NCBI GenBank assembly: GCA_025642075.2
Contig: JAODUO010000581.1
Location: 102,501-166,500, forward strand
Source of the DNA: Ridgeia piscesae
Taxonomy: Eukaryota > Annelida > Polychaeta > Sabellida > Siboglinidae
Reading direction: 5' to 3'
DNA length: 64,000 nucleotides
Shown here one piece after another: positions 46,862 through 57,957 of the stretch (positions are counted from its first letter, which is position 1; each line of letters begins with the position of its first letter). A model generated the notes under the pieces. It had not been told where the DNA came from, searched no databases, and saw only the letters and a list, made by a program, of their open reading frames with translations. A program made the translations under genes and the position numbers.

Positions 46862-49800
46862 GTGAGAAGCCAGTGAGAGATCAGTGAGACTGTTGAGAGA
46901 TCAGCAAGAGACTGTTGAGAGACCAGTGCGACTGTTGAGAGATCAGCAAAAGACTGGTGAGAGACCAGTGCGACTGTTGATAGATCAGCAAGAGACTGTT
47001 GAGAGATCAGCAAGAGACTGTTGAGAGACCAGTGCGACTGTTGAGAGATCAGCAAGAGACTGGTGAGAGACCAGTGAGACTGTTGAGAGATCAGCAAGAG
47101 ACTGGTGAGAGACCAGTGAGACTGTTGAGAGATCAGCAAGAGACTGTTGAGAGATCAGTGAGACTGTTGAGAGATCAGCAAGAGACTGTTGAGAGATCAG
47201 TGAGACTGTTGAGAGATCAGCAAGAGACTGTTGAGAGACCAGTGCGACTGTTGAGAGATCAGCAAGAGACTGTTGAGAGATCAGTGAGACTGTTGAGAGA
47301 TCAGCAAGAGACTGGTGAGAGATCAGTGAGACTGTTGAGAGATCAGCAAGAGACTGGTGAGAGACCAGTGAGACTGTTGAGAGATCAGCAAGAGACTGTT
47401 GAGAGATCAGTGAGACTGTTGAGAGATCAGCAAGAGACTGGTGAGAGATCAGTGCGACTGTTGAGAGATCAGCAAGAGACTGGTGAGAGATCAGTGCGAC
47501 TGTTGAGAGATCAGCAAGAGACTGGTGAGAGACCAGTGAGACTGTTGAGAGATCAGCAAGAGACTGGTGAGAGATCAGTGCGACTGTTGAGAGATCAGCA
47601 AGAGACTGGTGAGAGATCAGTGCGACTGTTGAGAGATCAGCAAGAGACTGTTGAGAGATCAGTGAGACTGTTGAGAGATCAGCAAGAGACTGTTGAGAGA
47701 TCAGTGAGACTGTTGAGAGATCAGCAAGAGACTGTTGAGAGATCAGTGAGACTGTTGAGAGATCAGCAAGAGACTGTTGAGAGACCAGTGAGACTGTTGA
47801 GAGATCAGCAAGAGACTGTTGAGAGATCAGTGCGACTGTTGAGAGATCAGCAAGAGACTGTTGAGAGACCAGTGAGACTGTTGAGAGATCAGCAAGAGAC
47901 TGTTGAGAGATCAGTGAGACTGTTGATAGATCAGCAAGAGACTGTTGAGAGATCAGTGAGACTGTTGAGAGATCAGCAAGAGACTGTTGAGAGATCAGTG
48001 AGACTGTTGAGAGATCAGCAAGAGACTGTTGAGAGATCAGTGAGACTGTTGAGAGATCAGCAAGAGACTGTTGAGAGATCAGTGAGACTGTTGATAGATC
48101 AGCAAGAGACTGTTGAGAGATCAGTGAGACTGTTGAGAGATCAGCAAGAGACTGTTGAGAGATCAGTGAGACTGTTGAGAGATCAGCAAGAGACTGTTGA
48201 GAGATCAGTGAGACTGTTGATAGATCAGCAAGAGACTGTTGAGAGACCAGTGAGACTGTTGAGAGATCAGCAAGAGACTGTTGAGAGATCAGTGAGACTG
48301 TTGAGAGATGAGCAAGAGACTGTTGAGAGATCAGTGAGACTGTTGATAGATCAGCAAGAGACTGGTGAGAGATCAGTGAGACTGTTGAGAGATGAGCAAG
48401 AGACTGTTGAGAGATCAGTGAGACTGTTGAGAGATCAGCAAGAGACTGTTGAGAGACCAGTGAGACTGTTGAGAGATGAGCAAGAGACTGGTGAGAGACC
48501 AGTGAGACTGTTGATAGATCAGCAAGAGACTGGTGAGAGATCAGTGAGACTGTTGAGAGATCAGCAAGAGACTGTTGAGAGACCAGTGAGACTGTTGAGA
48601 GATGAGCAAGAGACTGTTGAGAGATCAGTGAGACTGTTGAGAGATCAGCAAGAGACTGGTGAGAGACCAGTGAGACTGTTGAGAGATGAGCAAGAGACTG
48701 GTGAGAGACCAGTGAGACTGTTGATAGATCAGCAAGAGACTGGTGAGAGATCAGTGAGACTGTTGAGAGATCAGCAAGAGACTGGTGAGAGATCAGTGAG
48801 ACTGTTGAGAGATCAGCAAGAGACTGGTGAGAGACCAGTGAGACTGTTGAGAGATGAGCAAGAGACTGGTGAGAGACCAGTGAGACTGTTGAGAGATCAG
48901 CAAGAGACTGGTGAGAGACCAGTGAGACTGTTGATAGATCAGCAAGAGACTGGTGAGAGACCAGTGAGACTGTTGATAGATCAGCAAGAGACTGTTGAGA
49001 GATCAGTGAGACTGTTGAGAGATCAGCAAGAGACTGGTGAGAGACCAGTGAGACTGTTGAGAGATCAGCAAGAGACTGTTGAGAGACCAGTGAGACTGTT
49101 GATAGATCAGCAAGAGACTGGTGAGAGACCAGTGAGACTGTTGAGAGATCAGCAAGAGACTGTTGAGAGATCAGCAAGAGACTGGTGAGAGACCAGTGAG
49201 ACTGTTGATAGATCAGCAAGAGACTGGTGAGAGACCAGTGAGACTGTTGAGAGATGAGCAAGAGACTGGTGAGAGATCAGTGAGACTGTTGAGAGATTAG
49301 CAAGAGACTGGTGAGAGATCAGTGAGACTGTTGAGAGATCAGCAAGAGACTGGTGAGAGACCAGTGAGACTGTTGAGAGATGAGCAAGAGACTGGTGAGA
49401 GACCAGTGAGACTGTTGAGAGATGAGCAAGAGACTGGTGAGAGATCAGTGAGACTGTTGAGAGATTAGCAAGAGACTGGTGAGGGATCAGTGAGACTGTT
49501 GAGAGATCAGCAAGAGACTGGTGAGAGACCAGTGAGACTGTTGAGAGATCAGCAAGAGACTGATGAGAGACCAGTGAGACTGTTGAGAGATGAGCAAGAG
49601 ACTGGTGAAAGACCAGTGAGACTGTTGAGAGATCAGCAAGAGATGGTTAGAGACATTGAGACTGTTGAGAGATCAGCAAGAGATGGTGAGAGGCATTGAG
49701 ACTGTTGAGAGATGAGCAAGAGACTGGTGAGAGATCAGTGAGACTGTTGAGAGATGAGCAAGAGACTGGTGAGAGATCAGTGAGACTGTTGATAGATCAG

Positions 49801-51598
49801 CAAGAGATGGTTAGAGACATTGAGACTGTTGAGAGATCAGCAAGAGATGGTGAGAGGCATTGAGACTGTTGAGAGATGAGCAAGAGACTGGTGAGAGATC
49901 AGTGAGACTGTTGAGAGATGAGCAAGAGACTGGTGAGAGACCAGTGAGACTGTTGAGAGATCAGCAAGAGATGGTGAGAGACACTGAGACTGTTGAGAGA
50001 TCAGCAAGAGATGGTGAGAGGCATTGAGACTGTTGAGAGATGAGCAAGAGACTGGTGAGAGATCAGTGAGACTGTTGAGAGATGAGCAAGAGACTGGTGA
50101 GAGACCAGTGAGACTGTTGAGAGATCAGCAAGAGATGGTGAGAGACATTGAGACTGTTGAGAGATCAGCAAGAGATGGTGAGAGATCAGTGAGACTGTTG
50201 AGAGATGAGCAAGAGACTGATGAGAGATCAGTGAGACTGTTGAGAGATGAGCAAGAGACTGGTGAGAGATCAGTGAGACTGTTGAGAGATGAGCAAGAGA
50301 CTGGTGAGAGACCAGTGAGACTGTTGAGACATGAGCAAGAGACTGGTGAGAGATCAGTGAGACTGTTGAGAGATGAGCAAGAGACTGATGAGAGACCAGT
50401 GAGACTGTTGAGAGATGAGCAAGAGACTGGTGAGAGACCAATGAGACTGGTGAGAGACCAGTGAGACTGTTGAGAGATGAGCAAGAGACTGATGAGAGAC
50501 CAGTGAGACTGTTGAGAGATGAGCAAGAGACTGATGAAAGACCAGTGAGACTGTTGAGAGATGAGCAAGAGACTGGTGAGAGACCAATGAGACTGGTGAG
50601 AGATCAGTGAGACTGTTGAGAGATGAGCAAGAGACTGATGAGAGACCAGTGAGACTGTTGAGAGATGAGCAAGAGACTGGTGAGAGACCAGTGAGACTGT
50701 TGAGAGATGAGCAAGAGACTGGTGAGAGATCAGTGAGACTGTTGAGAGATGAGCAAGAGACTGATGAGAGACCAGTGAGACTGTTGAGAGATGAGCAAGA
50801 GACTGGTGAGAGACCAATGAGACTGGTGAGAGACCAGTGAGACTGTTGAGAGATGAGCAAGAGACTGATGAGAGACCAGTGAGACTGTTGAGAGATGAGC
50901 AAGAGACTGATGAGAGACCAGTGAGACTGTTGAGAGATGAGCAAGAGACTGGTGAGAGACCAATGAGACTGGTGAGAGATCAGTGTGACTGTTGAGAGAT
51001 GAGCAAGAGACTGATGAGAGACCAGTGAGACTGTTGAGAGATGAGCAAGAGACTGGTGAGAGATCAGTGAGACTGTTGAGAGATGAGCAAGAGACTGATG
51101 AGAGACCAGTGAGACTGTTGAGAGATGAGCAAGAGACTGGTGAGAGACCAATGAGACTGGTGAGAGACCAGTGAGACTGTTGAGAGATGAGCAAGAGACT
51201 GATGAGAGACCAGTGAGACTGTTGAGAGATGAGCAAGAGACTGATGAGAGACCAGTGAGACTGTTGAGAGATGAGCAAGAGACTGGTGAGAGACCAATGA
51301 GACTGGTGAGAGATCAGTGTGACTGTTGAGAGATGAGCAAGAGACTGATGAGAGACCAGTGAGACTGTTGAGAGATGAGCAAGAGACTGGTGAGAGATCA
51401 GTGAGACTGTTGAGAGATGAGCAAGAGACTGATGAGAGACCAGTGAGACTGTTGAGAGATGAGCAAGAGACTGGTGAGAGATCAGTGAGACTGTTGAGAG
51501 ATGAGCAAGAGACTGATGAGAGACCAATGAGACTGGTGAGAGACCAGTGAGACTGTTGAGAGACCAGTGAGACTGGTGAGAGACCAGTAAGAAACTGG
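46862..51598. repeat. 42 bp minisatellite, ~113 copies (largest array in window)
   Basis: Unit GACTGTTGAGAGATCAGCAA plus GAGACTGKTGAGAGAYCAGTGA. The left ~2.3 kb has no stop on either strand (729 codons plus, 758 minus). Changes are confined to a few sites: K, Y, GAT(C/G)AG and TTGA(G/T)AG. The right part (from ~49600) has shorter ~30 bp variants and higher-order blocks. The plus frame would spell a 14-residue RDQQETVERSVRLL repeat. There is no ATG at its start (the frame opens with TTG) and no flanking gene, so I call it a repeat only. Confidence 0.96.
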
Positions 51599-52232
51599 CA
51601 GGAGACAAAAGAGGGACCGGAAATTTGAGGAAATAAATGGATAATTACCACTGACAGTCTCTTGTTACTCACATACACATGCCCTGCCTCATACAACTGC
51701 CAACCACAGTTGACAACTGGTTCCAGCGGTCCACCAGCATTCTAAAGACCACTTTAGTTGCGTGACTTATAATTTAATGCCACCTCAATATTTAGATTGC
51801 TCCAGCTAAAAGATATTGATTTCTGGCCATACAAATTGGAACATTAGAGATGTGATTGTATGGCCTCATCAGGGGAGAGTGGGTTAAGCGTTCATCGGTG
51901 AATCATCGCAGGCTCAGGGCAATATGTCAGTCACACCTACAGAAACTGTTTAAAATAAAGTTTAAGATGTGAATTGTGTTAATATACATCAAGCTAGCAT
52001 TATGCGAGTTTGGATATTTGCAATATAATGTTTTGTCTGTCTACTTAGACAGATCATACTGGACACTAGTTGCATTAGGAACAAAAGTTGGCTTTGTGAG
52101 CCAACATGGCATATTTATGGACTGTATTTTTTTTAAGATTGTCGAATAATAGCAAGGATTGATCTTGTAAGTTCTTACAGGTCCTATTCTGGCTTGACTA
52201 GACTTTGCGACTTCTTTTCTAAAATAACATCT
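51599..52232. other. Unique stretch
   Basis: No recognised gene or element. Confidence 0.5.
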
Positions 52233-52620
52233 CAGGGGGTGGATGTCTCAGGGGGTGGATGTCTAAGGGGTGGATGTCTCAGGGGTGGTTGTCTCAGGGG
52301 TGAGTGTCTCAGGGGGTGGATGTCTCAGGGGGTGGATGTCTCAGGGGTGGATGTCTCAGGGGTGGGTGTCTCAGGGGGTGGGTATCTCAGGGGGTGCATG
52401 TCTCAAGGGTGGGTGTCTCAGGGGTGGGTGTCTCAGGGGGGTGCATGTCTCAGGGGTGGGTGTCTCAGGGGTGGGTGTCTCAGGGGTGGGTGTCGGAGGG
52501 GTGGATGTTTCGGGGATGGATGTCTCAGGGGTGGATGTCTCAGGGGTGGATGTCTCAGGGGGTGCATGTCTCAGGGGATGGATATCTCAGGGGGTGCATG
52601 TCTCAGGGGGTGGATGCCCT
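52233..52620. repeat. 15-16 bp minisatellite, ~25 copies
   Basis: Unit GGATGTCTCAGGGGGT, with loss or gain of one G. The plus strand is G-rich with runs of four to six G. Confidence 0.95.
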
Positions 52621-53055
52621 GACTGATATTTAATCCACTGAACATTCTAGAGACAAACAAACCAGTCACGTAGGTGTGACGAGTCTTACTGTCACATCTA
52701 CTCAAAGCCGAGAGGCTGCCTGAGCCCAGGACGAGTCGACCCAGCTGTTTATGTAGCCACACCAACTGATCCGCTGTTAGCGGTGTTGACACGTGTCTTT
52801 TCTACCTGGCTTGACGTGATGGTTTCATCAAACAGTCATCCTACATGTTCTGACACCCCATGCCATGCTATGCTCCCGCCTGACATCACTTGCCAGCAGT
52901 CTAGGAAAACAAACCCACGCCGAAGTTAGAAAGTTAGAACTTAAAGTAATCCGCTCACGTTTTTATTCCGCTATCAATGTTGACAGCGGCAACTAAAAAT
53001 AAGTTAACAAGAGCTGCGAGGGGAGAGAGCTGAGCGCAGACAGACGACTGGGGCG
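52621..53055. other. Unique stretch
   Basis: A minus-strand frame (MSTPLTADQLVWLHKQLGRL..., opening with GTG) ends at a GTAAGA donor-like site near 52690. It looks exon-like but has no convincing acceptor. See rejected items. Confidence 0.3.
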
Positions 53056-53735
53056 TGGTCTGTGGTGACTGGACATGTGGTCTGTGGTGACAGGACATGT
53101 GGTCTGTGGTGACAGGACATGTGGTCTGTGGTGACTGGACATGTGGTCTGTGGTGACAGGACATGTGGTGACAGGACATGTGGTCTGTGGTGACTGGACA
53201 TGTGGTCTGTGGTGACTGGACATGTGGTCTGTGGTGACAGGACATGTGGTGACAGGACATGTGGTCTGTGGTGACTGGACATGTGGTCTGTGGTGACAGG
53301 ACATGTGGTCTGTGGTGACAGGACATGTGGTCTGTGGTGACAGGACAGTGGTCTGTGGTGACAGGACATGTGGTCTGTGGTGACAGGACATGTGGTCTGT
53401 GGTGGCAGGACATGTGGTCTGTGGTGACAGGACATGTGGTCTGTGGTGACAGGACTTGTGGTCTGTGGTGACAGGACATGTGGTCTGTGGTGACAGGACA
53501 TGTGGTCTGTGGTGACAGGACATGTGGTCTGTGGTGACAGGACATGTGGTCTGTGGTGACAGGACATGTGGTCTGTGGTGACAGGACATGTGGTCTGTGG
53601 TGACAGGACTTGTGGTCTGTGGTGACAGGACATGTGGTCTGTGGTGACAGGACATGTGGTCTGTGGTGACAGGACTTGTGGTCTGTGGTGACAGGACATG
53701 TGGTCTGTGGTGACAGGACTTGTGGTCTGTGGGAG
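53056..53735. repeat. 22 bp minisatellite, ~31 copies
   Basis: Unit ACATGTGGTCTGTGGTGACA plus GG, with some half units (ACATGTGGTGACAGG). 22 is not divisible by three, and three minus frames are open for ~250 codons. Confidence 0.96.
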
Positions 53736-53769
53736 CTGACTGCAAGCTTCAATTAATGTTTGGGTGCAG

Positions 53770-53935
53770 TCAATCAGAGCACAGGCTGTGCTCAGTGAGA
53801 GCACAGGCTGCTCTCAGTGAGAGCACAGGCTGCACTCAATGAGGCACAGGCTGCACTCACAATGAGAGCACAGGCTGCGCTCAGTGAGCGCACAAGCTGC
53901 ACCAAGTAAGAGCATAAGGTTTTTTAAATAGGAGC
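53770..53935. repeat. ~22 bp repeat, ~7 copies
   Basis: Unit GAGAGCACAGGCTGCACTCA plus GT. It appears to grade into the next array through the shared GAGCAC-AGGCTG core. Confidence 0.9.
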
Positions 53936-54815
53936 ACATATAAGCTCAGTAGGCAGAACTATATAAGAGCAGCCACAGGCTGTACTGTACAGGCTATACT
54001 GAATAGGAGCACCTACAGGCTGTACTGAATAGGAGCACCTACAGGCTATATTGAATAGGAGCACCCACAGGATGTACTGAATAGGAGCACCTACAGGCTG
54101 TACTGAATAGGAGCACCTACAGGCTATATTGAATAGGAGCACCCACAGGATGTACTGAATAGGAGCACCTACAGGCTGTATTGAATAGGAGCACCTACAG
54201 GCTGTATTGAAATGAATAGGAGCACCTACAGGCTGTACTGAATAGGAGCACCTACAGGTTATACTGAATAGGAGCACCTACAGGCTGTACTTAATAGGAG
54301 CACCTACAGGGTATATTGAATAGGAGCACCTACAGGTTGTACTGAATAGGAGCACCTACAGGGTATATTGAATAGGAGCACCTACAGGTTGTACTGAATA
54401 GGAGCACCTACAGGTTGTACTGAATAGGAGCACCTACAGGTTATACTGAATAGGAGCACCTACAGGCTGTACTTAATAGGAGCACCTACAGGGTATATTG
54501 AATAGGAGCACCTACAGGTTGTACTGAATAGGAGCACCTACAGGGTATATTGAATAGGAGCACCTACAGGCTGTACTGAATAGGGGTACCTACAGGCTGT
54601 ACTGAATAGGAGCACCCACAGGGTATATTGAATAGGAGCACATATAGGCTATACTGAATAGGAGCATCTACAGGCTGTATTTAATAGGAGCATATACAGG
54701 TTGTACTGAATAGGAGCACCTATAGGCTACAGCCTGTAGGTGCACATACAGGCTGTGCTGAATTAGGAGCAACTACAGGCTGTATTGAAAAGGAGCACCT
54801 ACAGGCTGCTCCCAA
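53936..54815. repeat. 26 bp minisatellite, ~33 copies
   Basis: Unit AATAGGAGCACCTACAGGCT plus GTACTG. Copies alternate between GTACTG and ATATTG endings, which suggests two-unit higher-order amplification. Confidence 0.95.
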
Positions 54816-56195
54816 TGGATGCTCACAGGACATAAAAAACGAGTCAATAGATTTATTAAGAGTGGTTGACACACACCAGCCATTAGTGCAGTATTCCATG
54901 AAACCCTCCCACTGCTCCCCTTCTGGTCTGAGTGAGCCTGGCCTTCACATCTGTGAGATTACCATCTGGGCCACATCCTAGAATGTTCTGGTCAGCTTCC
55001 CACATCAACAAATCCCTGACCATCAGCCAGGCTCTATCGCCACATCACTTGGCTCCCTAGAGCCAAGCTCCAGCCTCAGTCTGGGTGGGGCCAGCACAAC
55101 ACATCACAGAGAGGCTCTCCCACAGGGACTTGCACTGACCGCTGAGTGACCAGTAATAGAGCTGTAGTGATCAAGGAAGGACCACAGTGTCCAGTAATTG
55201 GGATTGATTAATCGTAATATGCCAGAAATGGAGTATTTAGATTCACCTATAAAATGTGCGAGTATGGCTGGGAATTACAATTCACTTTCGGGTTATGGTG
55301 ATGGCCGTTTTCTGGTTTTTCTACAACTATGCCTTTATTTAATATATACTGCATTTAAATTGTGGTTTTCCAGCTCTAAAACAGAATGTTGACCAGCGGC
55401 TCTAGAATAAAATATTGATTCCAAAATCCAATTCCAATTCTACTCAAAGCAGTTCCAGTTCTGACTATTCTGTATTTACATCAATTTAACCGATAACAAT
55501 TCCAAATCCGATTCCGACCTAAATTGATTCTAATTCTACTTTTTTCACATTGCCCAATTCCGCTTCGGGAATTCGAATCAGAATCCACATTTAATTCCAA
55601 TTCTGGACTGTTATATACTCATATACAGTGTATATATAAATAACTTATATGCTTACAGTTCCATGATGTGAGTAACAAATAGCTGTAAGTGTTAACATAA
55701 CAGTTCATTTACTTAATAACACACAAGTACATTATATGTTGTGTTTAACTGTGTATATTGGATGTGACAGCGACCTCTCTGACACTGACTGTATGTGACC
55801 TGTCTGCATGACTCAAGCCACAGCCTAGAGTCTTCTCTGTCGCTGTCACACACAGCCCACTGCGGAGGTGTGGACGTGATACGTCCACACCTGAGCCATA
55901 CACCACACTATGTCTCCAAGACTCTACAAGTCGCACGCTCCGACTGAAAGTTGTCTTTGTTTTGTTAATATACAGTGAATGTAATGTAACAACTAAATTT
56001 AATAGGTACAACAACTAAATTGTGACCCACACAACTAAACGATGAGTGCAACAAACAGTCACCGCGGGGGCATAGTAACTTCACAACATTACCACTGTCT
56101 ACGGCAACAACTTTCTCTCTTCTATTAATGACCATCGGTCAATTATCTTACCTTTATTGTCATTCGTTTTTCAGAGCTGCCCTTCTCTAGAATTA
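54816..56195. other. Unique stretch
   Basis: 55400-55610 is a degraded AATTCCAATTCC-type repeat. A near-perfect palindrome lies at 55866-55892. No gene recognised. Confidence 0.5.
55866..55892. other. Hairpin: 12 bp perfect inverted repeat, 3 nt loop
   Basis: AGGTGTGGACGT, GAT, ACGTCCACACCT. The arms are fully complementary. It could be a dimeric-factor site or a cruciform. Confidence 0.9.
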
Positions 56196-56196
56196 G

Positions 56197-56440
56197 TGAG
56201 TCCACTACAGTCTACACGTTACACATTTACCCCCTGTGTGGGATGTTTTACTTCCCCTGTTTTACTTCCCCAGATAGAAGGGACCACCGGCTTTTAGTGT
56301 CTCTTCCGAACGACACAGGCAAATGTGAAGTGAACGAAATTGCCTAACTTATGAAATGGTGGCAGGTGGGATTGAACCACCGTCCCCTCAATCGTACAAT
56401 ACGACCAACACTGACCCCACAACTCTGTCTGCTGCCACCT
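56197..56440 (-). mobile_element. tRNA-derived SINE, copy A (minus)
   Basis: The minus strand carries a B box in GGTGGTTCAATCCCACCTGC (near 56362-56381) and a degenerate A-box region. The body contains GGTCCCTTCTATCTGG and GTAAAACATCCCACACAGGG, ending in CTGTAGTGGACTCAC. Copy B at 56709-56890 has the same order in the opposite orientation. Confidence 0.65.
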
Positions 56441-56708
56441 CTCATGCCTCACCACCTCTCTACCTCTTCCACTTAGGCCATGTTTAATGCATGACCAGGG
56501 CTAGTGGGTTCACCCACATATCACTGGCTCTGTGTGGAGGCTTAGAGTGTGATCAGGTGATGAGATTGAGGGGAACTGATCCCATCTCATTACGGTGAAG
56601 TATCTGTCAACTGCCTGATATGATGCGGTGTTATTGGTGTTATTCAATTCCAAAACCTGCAATAATTATAATAAAAATGTGTTTGCTGTCCTAAATGCAG
56701 AGGTTGTG

Positions 56709-56890
56709 ATTAGGAGCGGTGAGTGATCGCGCGGTAGAGCGTCGGACTGTCAATCGAAGGGACGGTGGTTCAATCCCACCTACCGCCGTTTTGAAATTGG
56801 TGGTCCCTTCTATATAATGGTGTCTATGCCAGCAGAAGTAAAATATCACACAGGGCGTAAATAATCCTGTAGTGGATTTACACATTCTCG
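56709..56890 (+). mobile_element. tRNA-derived SINE, copy B (plus)
   Basis: The tRNA-like head (56714-56787) has an A-box-like GCGCGGTAGAGCG and the B-box segment GGTGGTTCAATCCCACCTAC. The anticodon stem does not pair well, so it is not a functional tRNA gene. The body shares GGTGGTCCCTTCTAT, ATATCACACAGGG and CCTGTAGTGGA with copy A. Confidence 0.7.
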
Positions 56891-57957
56891 TTGGACTTTA
56901 AACACCCTGCAAAGGGCCCCGTCCAGTATCTGAGAGAAGAAGAGAAGAGGAAATGGTGGCTGAGTGGGTGGGTTAGTCACATGGTTTAACCCCAACCCAA
57001 CTGTCACATCCCCCCTAATTGTGTTCAATACCCCAGTTGTATATTGCACAGTCACTTCCTGGGGAGTGTGTGGTCAACAGTGGTCAACAAGGCCTCAGCT
57101 AGCTGTGTATTAATTACACTTTCACTCCTGTGGTTAATACTGTCTGCACAGCATACTGTAGTTGCAGTCATTGATTTGAAAACGAAAAGTAGGATAAAAG
57201 AGAGAAAATAAAAAGGACTCTACCAGTCATACAAAGTGACAAAGAAAATCCAAAAGAAGACAACAAAGTGAACATAAAAGGAAACATTAAAACAACTAGA
57301 CAGGCTGACAATGCGAAAATGCAATGGTTGCAAAATAACTAACTTTTATAACAGAATCGACTACAGACGTGACTGGCAATAACAATACAAAAGATGTTAA
57401 CAAAATAAACACACAAGGGGGGGCGAACATAGACAGGTAGACAAGGGTGACGGTAGAAATAAGAGGGTGGTAAAGTACACACAAACCAGGATGGGGCGCA
57501 ACGTCCCACACCTCAAATACAGTCTATAAAGTCATCACCTGGTCTTGTACAATACGAGCATGTTGACTTTACAGGGACATTCTACTTTAACTGTGGCTGT
57601 ATTCATGACATTTCTGCTGTCCTCACATAAATGGCAGTGTTGACAGAGGCAATCATAAATGTATGTTGATCTAACAGTGAGGCCACCCACAGAAGCTATG
57701 CTGGGTCCACTACGAGAGGTCATGGCCAGGTCATGTCAACATGCAGTAGGTGAAAGGAAGGGATCTGTTGGCACGCTGCATTAATGCCACATCACCACAC
57801 CACCTGATACGCCCCTATTTCATGTCACTGCCTCTAGGATGTGGTCAGCATTCCCGGATATCTCACCCCCCGGCACCAGGTGGGGCGTCTTCCTTCCTTT
57901 GGTCAGCTGTCACCTCATGGGGCATCTACCTGGCACCAGACTGGATGACTGCTATCA
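56891..57957. other. Unique stretch
   Basis: No recognised gene or element. Confidence 0.5.

Noticed and set aside
46999..49261. 729- and 758-codon ORFs as genes
   Set aside because: Both strands are open only because the 42 bp unit lacks stops. The plus frame begins at TTG with no upstream gene structure.
52690..52790. Exon-like minus frame MSTPLTADQLVWLHKQLGRL with a GTAAGA donor
   Set aside because: The frame opens with GTG, follows a TAG, and the nearest AG lacks a pyrimidine tract. No known family and no partner exon.
56714..56787. Functional tRNA gene
   Set aside because: A and B boxes are visible, but the anticodon stem and acceptor pairing are poor. A related body follows, as in a SINE.
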